From positions 17,592,312-17,656,311 of the forward strand of contig NC_036459.1 of the NCBI RefSeq assembly GCF_002775205.1: a stretch of DNA of 64,000 bases, given 5' to 3'. Below, piece after piece: positions 1 through 12,077 of the stretch (position 1 is its first letter; the number at the start of each line of letters is the position of its first letter). The position numbers and the translations under genes were made by a program. Source of the DNA: Xiphophorus maculatus (Eukaryota > Chordata > Actinopteri > Cyprinodontiformes > Poeciliidae). The notes beneath the pieces are model-generated. The model worked only from the letters and a program-made list of their open reading frames with translations. It was not told the origin of the DNA and made no database searches.

Positions 1-541
1 TCTGCTACGTGAGGAGGAAAGAAAATAGGAACTTAGGGTCCTATTATTTATCTACACATGCAACCTGTTCCCAGTTTATAGAGTAGATCTGGTTGTTAGT
101 CTAACAACCTCATCCTTTCCTGGGATGCCCTAGATTTTCATCTCAGTTGGTGACATCCCAAACCCTTCAAAACCTACTTTAAAAAGGTATCAACCAATGA
201 GACATGACGCACAATACAGAGCTCACACAAATGGAATAACATTTTAACAAGATATTTGGGGAGCAATACGTTTTTTCAAAAGAAAAACCTCCTACCAATC
301 TTCCTCTCTTTACACCCCCTGCCTAGACTTAAGATCTATGATGAAGATGTAATCAGCCTCCTAAAGCATCAGAAGAACAGGAAAACGTCCTTGTCTAAGT
401 CCCTCACCATCCTCAACAACAACGTGTCTGCTGTGTATCACTGCTGGTTCCTAGGAACAACCCTTTCTTGTGACCTCTGATGGTCCTCACATACAGATTC
501 TGTTCAGAAGAAGAAGCTGGACTTCCTGCAACCACGTAAGG

Positions 542-755
542 CAGGGATCCTCAAATCCAGACCTGGAGGGCCAGTGTCCTGCAGACATGCCTCTGCTTCA
601 ACACGCCTGGATCAAATAATCAGGTCATTAGCAGGAGTCTGAACAACTTGACAGCACTGAGGAGGTAACTTAGCCAATTGATTGAGGCGTGTTGAATCAG
701 GGACACACCTAAAAGTTCCAGAACACCCTTGAGGCCTGGATTTGAGGGACCTCTG
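542..755. mobile_element. hAT-type MITE with perfect 8-bp target duplication
   Basis: The ends are imperfect inverted repeats: CAGGGATCCTCAAATCCAGA on the left and, read in reverse, CAGAGGTCCCTCAAATCCAG on the right. The element is flanked on both sides by ACGTAAGG (534-541 and 756-763). An 8-bp duplication and CAG ends are the hAT superfamily signature. At 214 bp it has no transposase and is non-autonomous. Confidence 0.85.
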
Positions 756-2143
756 ACGTAAGGAGCACAACCTGTCACAGGAGCTGCTGGTCATCTACCA
801 CACTGTGTGGTTTGGCTCATCCACAAGACAAGTCCAGGTTACAACGGACAATTAGGACTGCAGAGACGCTCATCGGGGCTGACTTTCCCTCCATTCAAGA
901 CTTGTAAAGGTCTAGGGTAAGGAAAAGGACAGCTAACATGTCTGCAGACCCCACGCATCCTGGACCCCAACTGTGTAGGCTTTTACTTTCAGTTCGGTGA
1001 TGTGATAGTCTGGTGAAAATCAGCTCCTTGTTCTAAGTTTTGCTTCGTTTAGAGGGTCTGGACCCTCGACCCTCGAATGATTGCCTGCTGGAGGCGTGGC
1101 CTCTGTTGAAGTATTAAACGATTGGATCTGATTGTGCCCCATTGCTAATGTTTGGTCGTGATGTATGTATAGAGCCAGCTTGATGACGCTTACTGGAAAT
1201 TGTGTACGATACAAACAACCGTCCCCCACTGCGACAAGAGAAGTCTTGAGCTAGACGACATCTTTGTCAGTAGCAAAATGTCTTAAACATTCCCTTTCTT
1301 CCGACTTTTAACTGCTCGTTATTTGGAAAGGCTCCCAACGTAGACTGAATGGCTTCATTCACTTCCTCCGCTGCCATTGCCAAACTACAACCATAGGCAG
1401 AGTTTAATTCTAAAACAGAGTATTGAGCATAAATGCGTTGGAAGGCAACGGCCAAGCTGGTGATGAAGCACTGTTTGGAAAAAAACGAGCTGTCACATCA
1501 ACACCATGAGTATCTACTTTCCCTTTTGTGTCTATTTATATTTCAAATGTCTCCAACAAGAGCAAAGTAGAATCCAAGTCAAATTCTTTGTTTGTGTGGA
1601 CAAATGTGGCGAATAAAGCTGATTCTGACTCAATTCAATTTCTTAGAATTGGCTTACTTGTGATCACTTGCTCTGAACTTACACTAGTCATTCGCTGGTC
1701 ACTGCCTGTGTGTGAGCCAATGGTAGCCAAACGCCATTTGGTTTTGTGATAATAATTGTGTAAGCTTCATGGAATTTCATGTGAACTTTGTTTTCATTAT
1801 TATAATCTTCTTGGATCTGAGATCAGAGCACTGTAGAATCTTCAAGGTCTTCTACTATCAGTAGGTCTGTTGCAATTAGCAACATGCCTGAAACAACACA
1901 CACACACACACACACACTATTGTATCACATTCCCATGACTTGACGTGTGCAGATGCTTGCCTGCCCACGATCTTAGCATATGGCCAATTAGACTGCATGC
2001 CTAAGTTCAGCCTACTGTCTGGTGAGTGCGTACACAAGAAGATAAATATGTAATGTACTCTGGTTACTTTGCTCTTTCTGTTGTGTTCACACTCCCTAAA
2101 GGGCACAGTGGTGTCGAACGTTACATGTGGTCAGAAATAAATT

Positions 2144-2185
2144 AGACATTGGCTTTGTCTGATGTATTAGAAAAAGCCAATGTCT
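2144..2185. repeat. 13-bp inverted repeat hairpin
   Basis: AGACATTGGCTTT (2144-2156) and its exact complement AAAGCCAATGTCT (2173-2185) are separated by 16 nt. No gene context suggests a function. Confidence 0.7.
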
Positions 2186-4429
2186 TGTGAGAACTGACTC
2201 CAGCTCTTTAACTTGGGCTGTTAACAACAGAACTGGGTGGCAGAAAAAGCTAACAGGTTTCACAAATCATACAGAATCTGTATCAACGGTAGAATATTCC
2301 AGTCCAGGTTTGACTGAACCGTATACCCGACCAATCCTAAAGTGATCCTGGCACAAGAAAAGCATAGAAAATGTGGGACGAGTTTTCAGACATCTTAAAC
2401 TTTCAGTCAGTGTGGATCTATAGCATGTATCTGTGCACGCGCCTGGCTGCTCTACAATTGAACACATGCACAATGTTTATGTGCACATGTGATTTTAAAA
2501 CTGAGGTACGTGTCGAGCTGGGATCTGCTAATATCAAGGCCCTCAGTGTGATACCTTCAGAGCACACACACACACACACACCCACACACACCATCTGTGA
2601 AAACATCCGAGTGTTACCCTCCTGCTGCTGGGTATCATCTGGATAAACACTCTTTAGAGAACATGTAAAGACACACTTCAGCACTAATTATCTTCAGGTT
2701 CATGTAAAGTAAGTAGTTTTCCCAAATTAATTTAGGAAAACAACAAAAAAAAACCTAGTGTTTTAAATTGCTTCCTAGGGGCTAACATCATGACCCAACC
2801 CAAGTTTTTAAATGCTTACAGGAATTTGCTGTTCAGAGTCACATTAACTACAGCAAACTACCGCAAATTAACCAAAGCTGATGTATACCTTTTGCTAACC
2901 TAAAGTCAGGTTGCTGCGGTAACAAGTTCTGGAGGCTATCATTCAGAACTTTTCATTTCAAGCACAACTTGTGTTCACTCCATCACTAAGCTTCATAAAT
3001 AATAAAAAAAAAACCTACTTTCAATCATATCACGGCAATGACTCAAAAGTAAAATGAATGAACCTCATGGAAAAACTATGCAAGTGCTCTGTCTGTGCCG
3101 ATGAAGATTCCCTCACGTTGTGATGCCAGGTGCCTGAAACTGAAAGTGAAACTGACAGCATGACCTAATTTCTGATTAACTCAGCTAACAGTCATCAGAC
3201 CAGTTGGGGGAGTAGAGACGCAGGAATGGAATTCCACTCCCAGATGGTTAGCTGATTCTTAAATCTGAACAAAAGGTGAATATTCACAGGAAAAACAATT
3301 AATTCCACACTATTGATCCCAATGCGCGCACACTAAACAACCAGGATTACATTAAATGGTTACTGACTTGTACTTCTGTAGCGCTGTTTTCTAGTCCAGA
3401 TGGCTCCAGCTGGTCACACATTCACACCCTGGTGGTGGTAAACATTGTGACAGCAGCTTAAATGTCAACTATAATATCATCAACACAGACTGTGTGACGT
3501 TTTCGGTCTGAATGACCCGTGCGCCAAAGCTACGCCACCAAATCAGTAGGCGTTCACAAGACGCTTGGTGATGTGCTCCTTTATTCTGCTTTGAAGAAGG
3601 TCATAGGTCAGGGGTTAGAGGCTGTGCTCATTCTGAGGACGAGCCTTCACATGTAGAGACCATGACCCAAAGGCAAGGCAAGACCAAACAGCTGTTCTGC
3701 TTTGGGGATGTGGAGGAGAGCCAGGTGAAAAGAAAGGCTTCTTTATTTTTTTTTTGTTCAATTCTTGGTAAAACAGTTCAAGATTTCAAGATCTCACACT
3801 TACATACTTGATGTTATCACGATCGCAAGGGCTTTGATGCTACGACATCTTCTTCAACTGTGGTTTAAAAACAAAGAAAATTCCCCTAAGATTAGATCAG
3901 GGAAGGGGTTTGCTCCTCGTTTCAGGTGCGTGGGAACCAGATGGACAGAGGAGGCTTCCTGCCAAGCCTTTAATTAACTTTTGGTCAAAGCCTCGTCTTA
4001 TCAGTAGCAGTCAGATCCGCCTTTTCATGTTTTGTTTTTTCTCTCTCTCGCTCTCTGTCTCTATTTTACAGCCGTGGCAACAGCAGCACAGCGTTAAACT
4101 GCATAAATATTCCTTTAAAAGAGCGTTAATAGTTTATTGTCAGGGAAAACTCGGGCTCTAACAGCCGTGTTCGCGCCTTTAAGACTTGTCAGACTCACAT
4201 TAACATTTTATGAGAATGCTCAGAGGGCTGCCTGTTTCTCTCAGTAGTGAAACACTGAAGTTTACAAAGTACACAGCGAGAATGTGTGTGCGTGTAGGCG
4301 CGCGTGTGTGTGTGTGTGTTGGGGTAATGAAGGAAAGGAGTACAGAAGCAGAGCAGAAATGCCTCCCTGCTGGTCTGGATTTTTCTTCCCACTCATCCCT
4401 CTTTGTTCTTTCTTATCGTTCTTCATCCA

Positions 4430-4432
<3 letters not shown>

Positions 4433-4499
<67 letters not shown>
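4433..4499. repeat. (CA)n microsatellite
   Basis: About 67 bp of nearly pure CA dinucleotide. The peptide tracts of His/Thr or Cys/Val seen in several frames here are artefacts of it. Confidence 0.98.
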
Positions 4500-4505
<6 letters not shown>

Positions 4506-4959
4506 GACCAAATAATCTAGAAGAGAAGATCTTTTCTGTGACATCAGCTGTGAAGACTACAGTGTGTGGGGCTGTGTGTGTGTGTGGACGGGAGTTCATT
4601 GGACACATTTGAGAAGTGAAATGGAAAGTCTTCAGTCTTTTACTGACGGTTGCCATGTTGTTCAGCAGACCAACACACCACCAGGGCTGGAATAGTTTTA
4701 CATTTTTCATTCTATTTTTTTTGTGACTTTTTGTTCCTGTGATTCAGTTAGCTCTAATTAGCTTTTAGCGTGCGTTTGCTAGTTTTTATTAGTTATTACC
4801 AGTTGAATGTTGTTTGGTTTCAGCTTAGCTGTCATTAGTTACAGAAGCAGTTTTAGTTTTTTTTTTTTCATTCTTTGGTTAATTTTTAGGCGCAGAAGAA
4901 TTCAAAAACAAAGGGTTTATTTCTAATTTAAAAGAGTAGATACACGTTCTCATGTATTT

Positions 4960-5090
4960 GCTGAGCGTTTTCCTGTTCTCCCTGTGCGTGCATTGGCTCT
5001 CTCCTGGTACTCCAGCTTCCTCTCGCAGTCCAAAATCATGACTGTTAGACTATTTGGCCTCTCTAAATTGAAATCGATGCAAGTGTTCAA
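4960..5090 (+). mobile_element. SINE fragment, same family as 9040-9412
   Basis: It shares the body GTACTCCAGCTTCCTC, cagtccaaaatcatgactgt and a tctctaaattg segment with the longer copy at 9.1 kb. Both the tRNA-like head and the tail are missing. Confidence 0.7.
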
Positions 5091-5235
5091 GTAACGGCTG
5101 GAAGAAGAATAAAATAGCAGCTACGGCCCAAACTGTTCTCACTGACACTAGAAAGTCGTGGATCTCAACGGTTTGATCTTTGACCTCCATGAGGCAGAGG
5201 TCGCCACTGCCTGAGTGAAGGACAGTAGGAAGAGC

Positions 5236-5375
5236 TTAAACACCTTGGATTTTAACATTTTTTGACATGACAACCCCAAACTTTGTGCATTTTACTGTGA
5301 TTTTAAATTGTAGAGCATGATGCTGCCACCACCCTGTTTCACTATGGGAGTGGTTGGTTGTGTTATCTAGAGTCA
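5236..5375 (-). mobile_element. Tc1-like transposase remnant
   Basis: On the minus strand it reads the Tc1 core GGTGGTGGCAGCATCATGCT, encoding the HGGGSIMLWG-type motif, with stops and frame breaks around it. It is a decayed fragment of a DNA transposon in ccdc3 intron 2. Confidence 0.65.
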
Positions 5376-5379
5376 GCTT

Positions 5380-5960
5380 GAAACTATTGATCAGGTCTGA
5401 AATCTGGGTGTAGTCATGAACTGTGAGCTGAACCTTCAGAGGCACATAAAGACGGTTACAAAGTCTTCCTTCTGGCACCTGAGGAGCATCTCCAGGATTA
5501 GAGGACTAATGTCTCAGCCAGATCTAGAGAAACTCATCATGTGTTAGTGGCATTGATTACTGCAACAACATCTTCACAAGTCTGTCCAACAAATCAATCC
5601 TCCAGCCGCAGCTGATCCAGAACGCTGCTGCTCACATCCTCACTAAAACCAGGAACATAGAGAACGTCACCCAGATCTAAAGTTCTTCCACAGAGACAAT
5701 AGAATATTGTTGCGTGTTTATAAATTACTGAACGGCTTAGCACCAAAACTCATTAAAGATCTGTTGTTGCATCAACCTTCCGGACCTCTCAGGTCTTCTG
5801 GTTCTGGTCCTGCTCTGCATTAGAACCAGAACCAGAACCAAACAAGGAGAAGCAGCATTCAGCTGCTTCTCGTTGCACCACAAATCTGGAACCAACGTCT
5901 AGAAAACTGTGAAACATCTGAAACACCGAGTTCCATTAAATCCAGACTGTTCAGAGTTGC
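5380..5960 (+). mobile_element. LINE (Jockey-superfamily-like) reverse transcriptase 3' fragment
   Basis: In broken frames it reads LDYCNN, LQPQLIQNAAA, ILTKTR, LLRVYKLLNGLAPK and a Gly/Ser/Asn/Gln tract. These are the C-terminal reverse transcriptase remnants common to fish L2/Rex1-type LINEs. Stops and small indels show it is dead. A second fragment lies at 35840-36200 in the other orientation. Confidence 0.7.
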
Positions 5961-6236
5961 CTTTCACTCTTAATAACTTGACCAATATAGTTGATGCATA
6001 TTTGTTTGATGATTTTGATGACGGCATTTGACAAAATGTAATGTTTATTACTTCTTTTCATGATTTGTTTCTATAACTGGTTGCTGAAATGTGCTGCACA
6101 ATTCATCTTGACTTCTTACTACCCCACCACATGTCTCATTCTGCATGTGGGCTAAAACATGCAGAATGATATATACTGTATATAGCACCTATGTTGCTAT
6201 AGGTGAGTGCGGCCCTCTAGACACACAGCCGCTTAC

Positions 6237-6908
6237 CCTGCTGTCCTCCTGGGTGTCCCACTCTGGGCTGAAGGTGTGGAACGGTCGGCTCCCTTGACTG
6301 CAGTTGGAAAACTGGAAAAGGCTGGAGAAGGTGCGCCTGTTCTCCGCGGTGTCGGGGAAGACCGCATCCTGGAAGTTCACACCATGAGGCAGGATGCTGT
6401 AGTTCTCATCCATCCTTAAGAGGAGCCAGACAGACAAGAGCGAGAGGACATTCAGAATCCTGTGGTTCTGATCTGAGACGAGACTTAAATCGCCGCACCT
6501 GAGGAAGAAGAAGTAGGAGTAATTTTCCATCACGGTGTGGGACTGGCAGGACAGGTACCCCAGCCCGGTCAGGTTGAGCCGAGATCCGGACGGCACCTCC
6601 AGCATGCTGCCCCAGGCCTGGTCGCACAGCAGCTCCACCTCCGCCGAGTACAGCAGCCCTTCCTCCGCGCTCAGGTAGCCGTAGCCGAAGGGCAGCGAGT
6701 TGTGCGCGTTGCCAGCTCCGAAGCCCGGCGGCTCCCGGTGGATCGCCAGGACCCGAGCATACACGATGATCTCCGCCAGCTCCGCCCGGCAGCCCTCGCT
6801 CAGCGGCCGCCACTCGGAGGGCAACTGGCAGCCGTGCGTAAAAGCGTCCAAAGTGTCCAACTGCGCAAAAACGCACAGCGTCGCCAGGAGTAAAATCGAG
6901 GAAATCAT
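6237..6908 (-). CDS. ccdc3: Coiled-coil domain-containing protein 3 (favine), exons 1-2, 3' part outside window
   Basis: CCDC3 is a secreted glycoprotein of fat and vascular endothelium. Exon 1 (6908 to 6499) starts with a hydrophobic signal peptide at about residues 1-22. The conserved head CQLPSEWRPLSEGCRAELAE follows, then YSAEVELLCDQAWGSMLEVP and an NLT glycosylation site. Exon 2 (6414 to 6237) holds MDENYSILPHGVNFQDA and FSSLFQFSNCSQG, with NYS and NCS sites, and ends at QEDSR before a gtaagc donor. The phase-2 join restores FFFLR-MDENY as in other vertebrates. Intron 1 is only 84 nt and has no in-frame stop. The C-terminal coiled-coil exon was not found in 1-6236, so the gene continues past the left edge. 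A TATA-like box lies about 55 bp upstream of the ATG. Identification is from remembered family sequence and is very secure. Confidence 0.96.
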
Positions 6909-6959
6909 TCCGAAAACTCTCGAAATCCTACTGCTGGTGCTTTGGAGAGGTCTTGCTCG

Positions 6960-6966
6960 TTTTATA
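6960..6966 (-). promoter_or_regulatory. TATA-like box of ccdc3
   Basis: TATAAAA reads on the minus strand about 55 bp before the ccdc3 ATG. This spacing suits a TATA promoter with a short 5' UTR. No initiator or transcript evidence is available. Confidence 0.45.
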
Positions 6967-7277
6967 CTCTTTTTAAACTGTTATTTCCCCGAAACTAATT
7001 CTATGCCACAGGTATGTAAAGTATGCGCACAAGTTTATCTGTGGTGTTTGGTTTTGCTATGACCTGAGCGCTGGAGGACGCTGTCCGGAGTCATCTGAAA
7101 CAAGGTATCTACAAAACTTTGAGACGGCCAGCGCTCTGACATTAACACACCTTTCAGTGTCGGAAAGTTCAGGCAGTCTGTGCTGCATTCACTGACTGAT
7201 GGACACCTCAGGTATTTGGGCTTCCCATCAGCTCTGGTGGACATGTAAAGCAGAAAACATACATTTTATCGCAACAA

Positions 7278-7329
<52 letters not shown>
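7278..7329. repeat. (ATT)n microsatellite
   Basis: About 52 bp of perfect ATT trinucleotide in the spacer upstream of ccdc3. Confidence 0.97.
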
Positions 7330-7331
<2 letters not shown>

Positions 7332-8844
7332 ATTATTTCATATTATTAGTACTACTAGTACAATGCATCCAGTTTCTTTTTTGTTTTTGTTTCTATAGAT
7401 ATTATTTAAAGTGCTAATATTTAATGTAAGAATTATGGAAATACTTTATTATACTAAAAATAAGTAAACTTTAATATAACACAATATAAAGTTGCCATCA
7501 TATTTTCTGCTTAAATTACAAGAACTTCGGAAATCATATTTACAAGAAATTGGGTAGTAGCAGTAATGGTTTCTTGGTGCGCTCCAAGATACTCATTTCG
7601 TGTGTTATTTTACAACCCTGGCTATTATTGAGGGATTACAACCTACTGACACTGGAATTATAACAATCTCAGAAAATTACGAATAAATATTGTGAAAGCG
7701 TGAACAGTTCCTGACTGAATCTATCTACAAGTGTTTGCTAAATTTATACTGCTAAGCATTTCGTCTCAAAATACACCGAAGAACACGAATCAGCTGAGTT
7801 CAAACCCTGAACAGCACTGCCATCTAGCGGACATTAGAGTGAAAGGTGAAGGTCAGGATCTAAATGAATCAGAATCACTTCCGTTCAGTGGCCTTTTAAT
7901 AGCAAGAAACCCGGTTTATCCAGCGCTGTTTGTTTTTACAGATGACGAGTCTGGGAGAATTTTTTCCCAGCTCTTGGGCTGGGTTTGAGGTCATGCTCCA
8001 GCATTGGATTTAAGTTTTCACTTTGACTAGGCCAATCCCAAAACAGTCTATCTTTTTCTTGTTGAGTGAATCAGAGGTATTTCGAGCCCCAGAATAATTT
8101 CCCTGGGGGCCTAGGGGAACACTGAGACGCATTTCCGGCAAATCTAAAGTGTTTGTGTTCTCTTTGGTCAGCTGTGTTTTTGACTTTTGAAAAGTCCCAT
8201 GGATGCCATCTTGCCCGATATTCATTTACTATGGAACTTTTCTGGGTTCTTTTAGGATATTGAACTAAAAATGTGGTTGTTCTCATTAAATTCACTAATT
8301 GGGGCCTGCCCATAACATAAAACAAAGAGACAATTATTGTTTTTACAATTAACAAATACTTACGAGCAAATCTTGTCTGAAACACAACGTATAAGGATAA
8401 TAATCAGCTTAATCCATGAACTATTCCTGTTGCGTTCCACCATCTTGGATCTATATTCTTTTTTAGCGTGACCAAAACATAACAAAATTTCCACCAGGGG
8501 GCGTTCTAGTGCGGTTTTCAACCTTGCTGGTCCAGCTTAACTTACAAAAGGCAGCACACGGTGCAATAACATTACCTTGCATTATCTTTTTCTCTCAGGT
8601 CAGGGCACTTTAGCCAAATGCTAATGTACCATTCAATATGTTAACATAGTGATTGGTGCAAGTCCAAGTTCGTCAACATGCTTGTTACTCTTCATATGCT
8701 ATTGATTACATTGCAGCTTTCTTTAGCATTAATGCTAATTTTTTAGCATCAGAACGCTGGGTCCAAACCGACGGGCACACTTTGGCAGGCCCCGGTTAAA
8801 TTTCTTCAGGAATTTTCTAGTTTATTAAATATCATCCAATGGCA

Positions 8845-8970
8845 TCGAGATGCCTCTGTCGGTTCTGGTATGGAGACACCTCTCTGTGCCTCCGTCGGTC
8901 CTGGCCCCATGATGCCTCTCTGTGCCTCCGTCGGTCCTGGCCCCATGATGCCTCTCTGTTCCTCCGTTGA
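8845..8970. repeat. 36-bp minisatellite, about 3.3 copies
   Basis: The unit starts GATGCCTCTCTGTGCCTCCG and is 36 bp long. Two copies are nearly identical and the outer ones diverge. Because the unit is a multiple of three, the minus strand reads a 12-residue repeat (GIMGPGPTEAQR) in an ORF with no other support. Confidence 0.85.
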
Positions 8971-9039
8971 TCTCTGCCCCAACCTTACCTTAGTAATAAT
9001 TTTCAATCATATTCAATAATTTTGAATATTACTTAAACA

Positions 9040-9412
9040 GGGCTGTACAGTTGGTAGCACTGTTGTCTTGCAGCAAGAAGGTCCTGGGTCCGATTCACCG
9101 CCCGGCGTCTTTCTTCATGGAGTTTGCATGTTCTCCTTGTGCATGGTGGATCCTCTCCGGGTACTCCGGCTTCCTCCCACAGTCCAAAAGCATGACTGTC
9201 AGGTAAAGTGGGTTCTCTAAATTCTACTTAGTGATTGTGAATGTGTGTGTGCATGGTTGTTTGCCCTGTCGGTCTCTGTGTTGCCCCTGTGATGGACTAA
9301 TCAACTGTCCAGGGTGACCTCACCTCTCGCCCCGTTGACAGCTGGAGATGTGCACCAGCACATCCTGACCCCACTTGGGACTAGGGTGTAAGAAAATGGA
9401 TGGATGGATTAT
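9040..9412 (+). mobile_element. tRNA-derived SINE with TGGATGGA tail
   Basis: The head (GGCTGTACAGTTGGTAGCAC, then GGTCCGATTC) has pol III box A- and box B-like sequences. The body carries gggtactccggcttcctccc and cctgtgatggactaa-type segments. The 3' end is the ATGGATGGATGGA tail typical of fish SINEs mobilised by LINEs. Nearly full length, about 370 bp. Confidence 0.82.
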
Positions 9413-10841
9413 TTTCAGTCATATTTAATAAATTTGAATATTACTTAAAAATTGCTGCACAGCTGGTTACATTGCTTTGATAGACTTAGCTTATTTTTGT
9501 TAAAGATAGAAAATATCTCAATTATATTTAGCCCTTCAACTCTTACATTAATAAGAAGAGTTTGAAACAGGAGAGCTGAGCGTTAGCACTAGCTGACAGC
9601 TCAGTGGAAGCTGAGAGCAGAGGGGCTTTTTTGCAGAGCAGCTGACAGGAAAAAAAAGAAGGAATGCATTTAGTTCTTACTGTCTTCAACGTAGATCCTT
9701 TAAAACCACACAATAATATCTGAATATTTTTTCCATAAAATCCCTGGTGCTTTGAGCGTTAAGTTGAAGTTATAATACTTCCCAGATATTCACCTACCAG
9801 GTTCTCAGCCATCCAGGACATGGGGAAACCAGAAAAGGTTTAAACATAAAGCAACTTAACAAGTTATCATTTAAATAACACATAACTTTGTATTGAGAGC
9901 CACTACAATAAATCTATTTATGGGGAATTTTATTAAGTGGAGTCACTCATTAAAGCTTGTTTTTATTTAGAGTCTTTATTTTTGTAAAGGTGTAGCAGAG
10001 ATTAGATCAGTGACACTGAACCAAACTCATATACAACATTTAGATTTTAGTTTGTTTTAATTTTAGTCTCTACGGGTCTCAACAGTTTGTTAACTGAGAA
10101 AAACACTTTTGTTGTACATTAACACTTACTAGTCATCTTTGTTCCTGCAGCTTGAACACATTAAAAACTTTTTAAACCACGTTACAATTCACTGTAACTT
10201 TCCTTGTTTATCGTTCCGCCAATAATGAGATGGGATTTACTTCCATTGGGCCCATATTTTAGCTTATCACACCCACATCGGTGTGTCTTACTACAGACTT
10301 GGTCTGGACTGATCTACTGTATATTAAACAAAGATTCTTTAAAACGCATTTTGAGTTCTATTAATTTACACCTTTATTTATGTACACAAAAAGCAGCATT
10401 ATGTACTTTTGCATTCCATGAACTGCATTATATAAACCAGCCAGATATAACTTGAATACCCAATTTTGAACATAAATTGTTTAAAACAGGACATTGTATT
10501 ATTTTTATTAATCGATTTTTGATTAAGGGAAACCCCCACGGTCTCTCTTGGTAAGTTAAAGGTGACAAATGTCGGGATTTCCCGTTATCAGCTGGTGTCT
10601 TGCCACGTGACCTTCAAGTCAGAGTTTCGCTGATCTATATAACATATTGATGGCCCGTCACCAGGCGCTGAGTCGCAGTGGGAGGCGCCGTTCACTGTCA
10701 GATCTACTCTCTGGTCTTTAACGCCGTGTAGAGGAAACGGAAACCTCTATGAAAAACCCAAGTCACCGTTCTCTGAAGTTGACAGTGTTCACAATGATCT
10801 AAACAGGATGCTTACAATTTTTTATTTTATTTATTTATTTT

Positions 10842-10965
10842 TTTTACGGATTAGCAAAGGTTCCAGGATGAGGGAATCGAACCCAGGACGGTTCAGGGGA
10901 CTATATCCTCTGAATAATGGGCGCTCGCTCTACCTCTACAGCACGCAGCACAGTATTAGCATTCT
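10842..10965 (-). mobile_element. tRNA-like sequence or short tRNA-derived SINE
   Basis: On the minus strand a box A-like GTAGAGGTAGAGCG and a box B GGTTCGATTCC stand about 40 nt apart and an A-rich tail follows. The arms do not fold into a clean cloverleaf, so a tRNA pseudogene or SINE is more likely than a functional tRNA. Confidence 0.55.
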
Positions 10966-10999
10966 TGTGACCGTGTGTTTGGTATTTTATTTTTGAAGG

Positions 11000-11169
11000 T
11001 CTCAAACGGAAACCACTATAATATTGTCGCTCGGGAAGGCGCTTTACGGTTTCACCAACCAGACTCGGTTAACAGAGGCTTGGTTGACTCATTTCGGCCC
11101 TTTTCTGAGTCTGTCCGTGTCGTCAGAACGAATAGCTGGGTTGAGGTTCGGTTCGACAGCTGGAAGCAG
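11000..11169 (+). other. optn: Non-coding first exon and promoter area of optn
   Basis: A sequence richer in CG than its flanks ends in CAG|GTGAGT at 11169/11170, a strong splice donor on the + strand. No start codon in a recognisable optn frame is present. The next exon, with the OPTN start, begins at 14814 after a 3.6-kb intron. An AP-1-like TGACTCA lies at 11085-11091. The 5' boundary is a guess and the assignment to optn rests on position and orientation. Confidence 0.6.
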
Positions 11170-12077
11170 GTGAGTCAAAACCTTGAAATTTGTTCAGCTT
11201 TGTTGTGACGCAGTTTGGCTGGACTCGGAACCACACCGCGTGTTTCACTTAGGGCTAACTTTTTTTTTGTTTTTTGCTGTTTAACTTAAAGTTGCAAACA
11301 TGTTAGGCTGACCTAATTAAAGTGAAAGTAACATATCATTTCCCAGTAAGAGAAACTCAGAAAAACATGGCGTTTATTTATTTTGTCGCCGCATGTTTTT
11401 TTTGTTTTTTTAATGGCTACAATTTAAATATTGCTAGTTTTAAGTAGCTTCATCCAGTTGGTGTTTTTACTGCGGCGTCATAAGGAAGTTATTCATATAC
11501 ACTGATTGTTTACAGTGATATAATTGGTTGCATACTCTGTTGGGACGTGTTTGCTTAGTTATTGTTCATTTTTGTCAAGCCAGTTGACGATTATAACAGC
11601 TTTTCCTTCTGTTATTCTAAGAAATGTGTCTCGATCAGCTGATTAGGTCATCTGCGCTGAGTCACTTAATCAGGGCGATGATGTTTTACATTATCCACTT
11701 ACAAAACGCCATTGTAAACTTGTTATGCGGCAACATTTATAGGTAGAGCAAATCTTGAAAACGTGTAAGAAAAATAACCGGGAGTGCTTAAAACAGGCAC
11801 ATGTTTTGTGCATCATCAGTAGCACCGTCATTATACCAGAAGTCTTACTTTGCACTCAGGATGTGACATATTTTGTGCAATTCAATTAAGAAGCAAAAAA
11901 TCGGTTAGAGGAAAAAATGTTTTGGAAAATAATAAGCTGCGGCTTCATTATGTAAGTGTTCACACCCTGAAACCGCATTCAGTCTTGTTAGGTTGGTACC
12001 TGCCTTAAATGAGAGAGAATCACATTCGTCGTAGTTAAACTTGAGCTGCTCCAGCAGGATTAAAATAAATAAATAAA

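Larger units (their letters stand above)
1..6180. other. ccdc3: Intron 2 of ccdc3 (left part of window)
   Basis: This stretch lies downstream of ccdc3 exon 2 on the minus strand, and the coiled-coil exon 3 was not found. It contains a hAT MITE (542-755), CA repeats, a SINE fragment (about 4975-5090), Tc1 debris and a LINE fragment. No independent gene is supported. Confidence 0.6.
6967..10999. other. ccdc3-optn intergenic region (divergent promoters)
   Basis: The two genes point away from each other across about 4 kb. The stretch holds an ATT microsatellite, a 36-bp minisatellite (8845-8970), a SINE (9040-9412) and a tRNA-like element (10842-10965). I see no coding exon. Confidence 0.6.

Noticed and set aside
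1020-1455. Possible ccdc3 exon 3 in short minus ORFs
   Set aside because: No coiled-coil heptads or VQKALFEEE-like sequence; the exon is presumably outside the window.
4195-4710. Several ORFs with His-Thr or Cys-Val repeats
   Set aside because: They are translations of the CA/TG microsatellite.
6406-6876. 156-codon minus-strand ORF overlapping ccdc3
   Set aside because: Frame-shifted shadow of ccdc3 exon 1; Gly/Ala/Arg-rich with no family match.
8845-8970. CRISPR-like array
   Set aside because: Direct tandem repeat without spacers in a vertebrate genome; it is a minisatellite.
10842-10965. Functional tRNA gene
   Set aside because: Box A and B are present but the stems do not pair into a cloverleaf; better explained as SINE or pseudogene.
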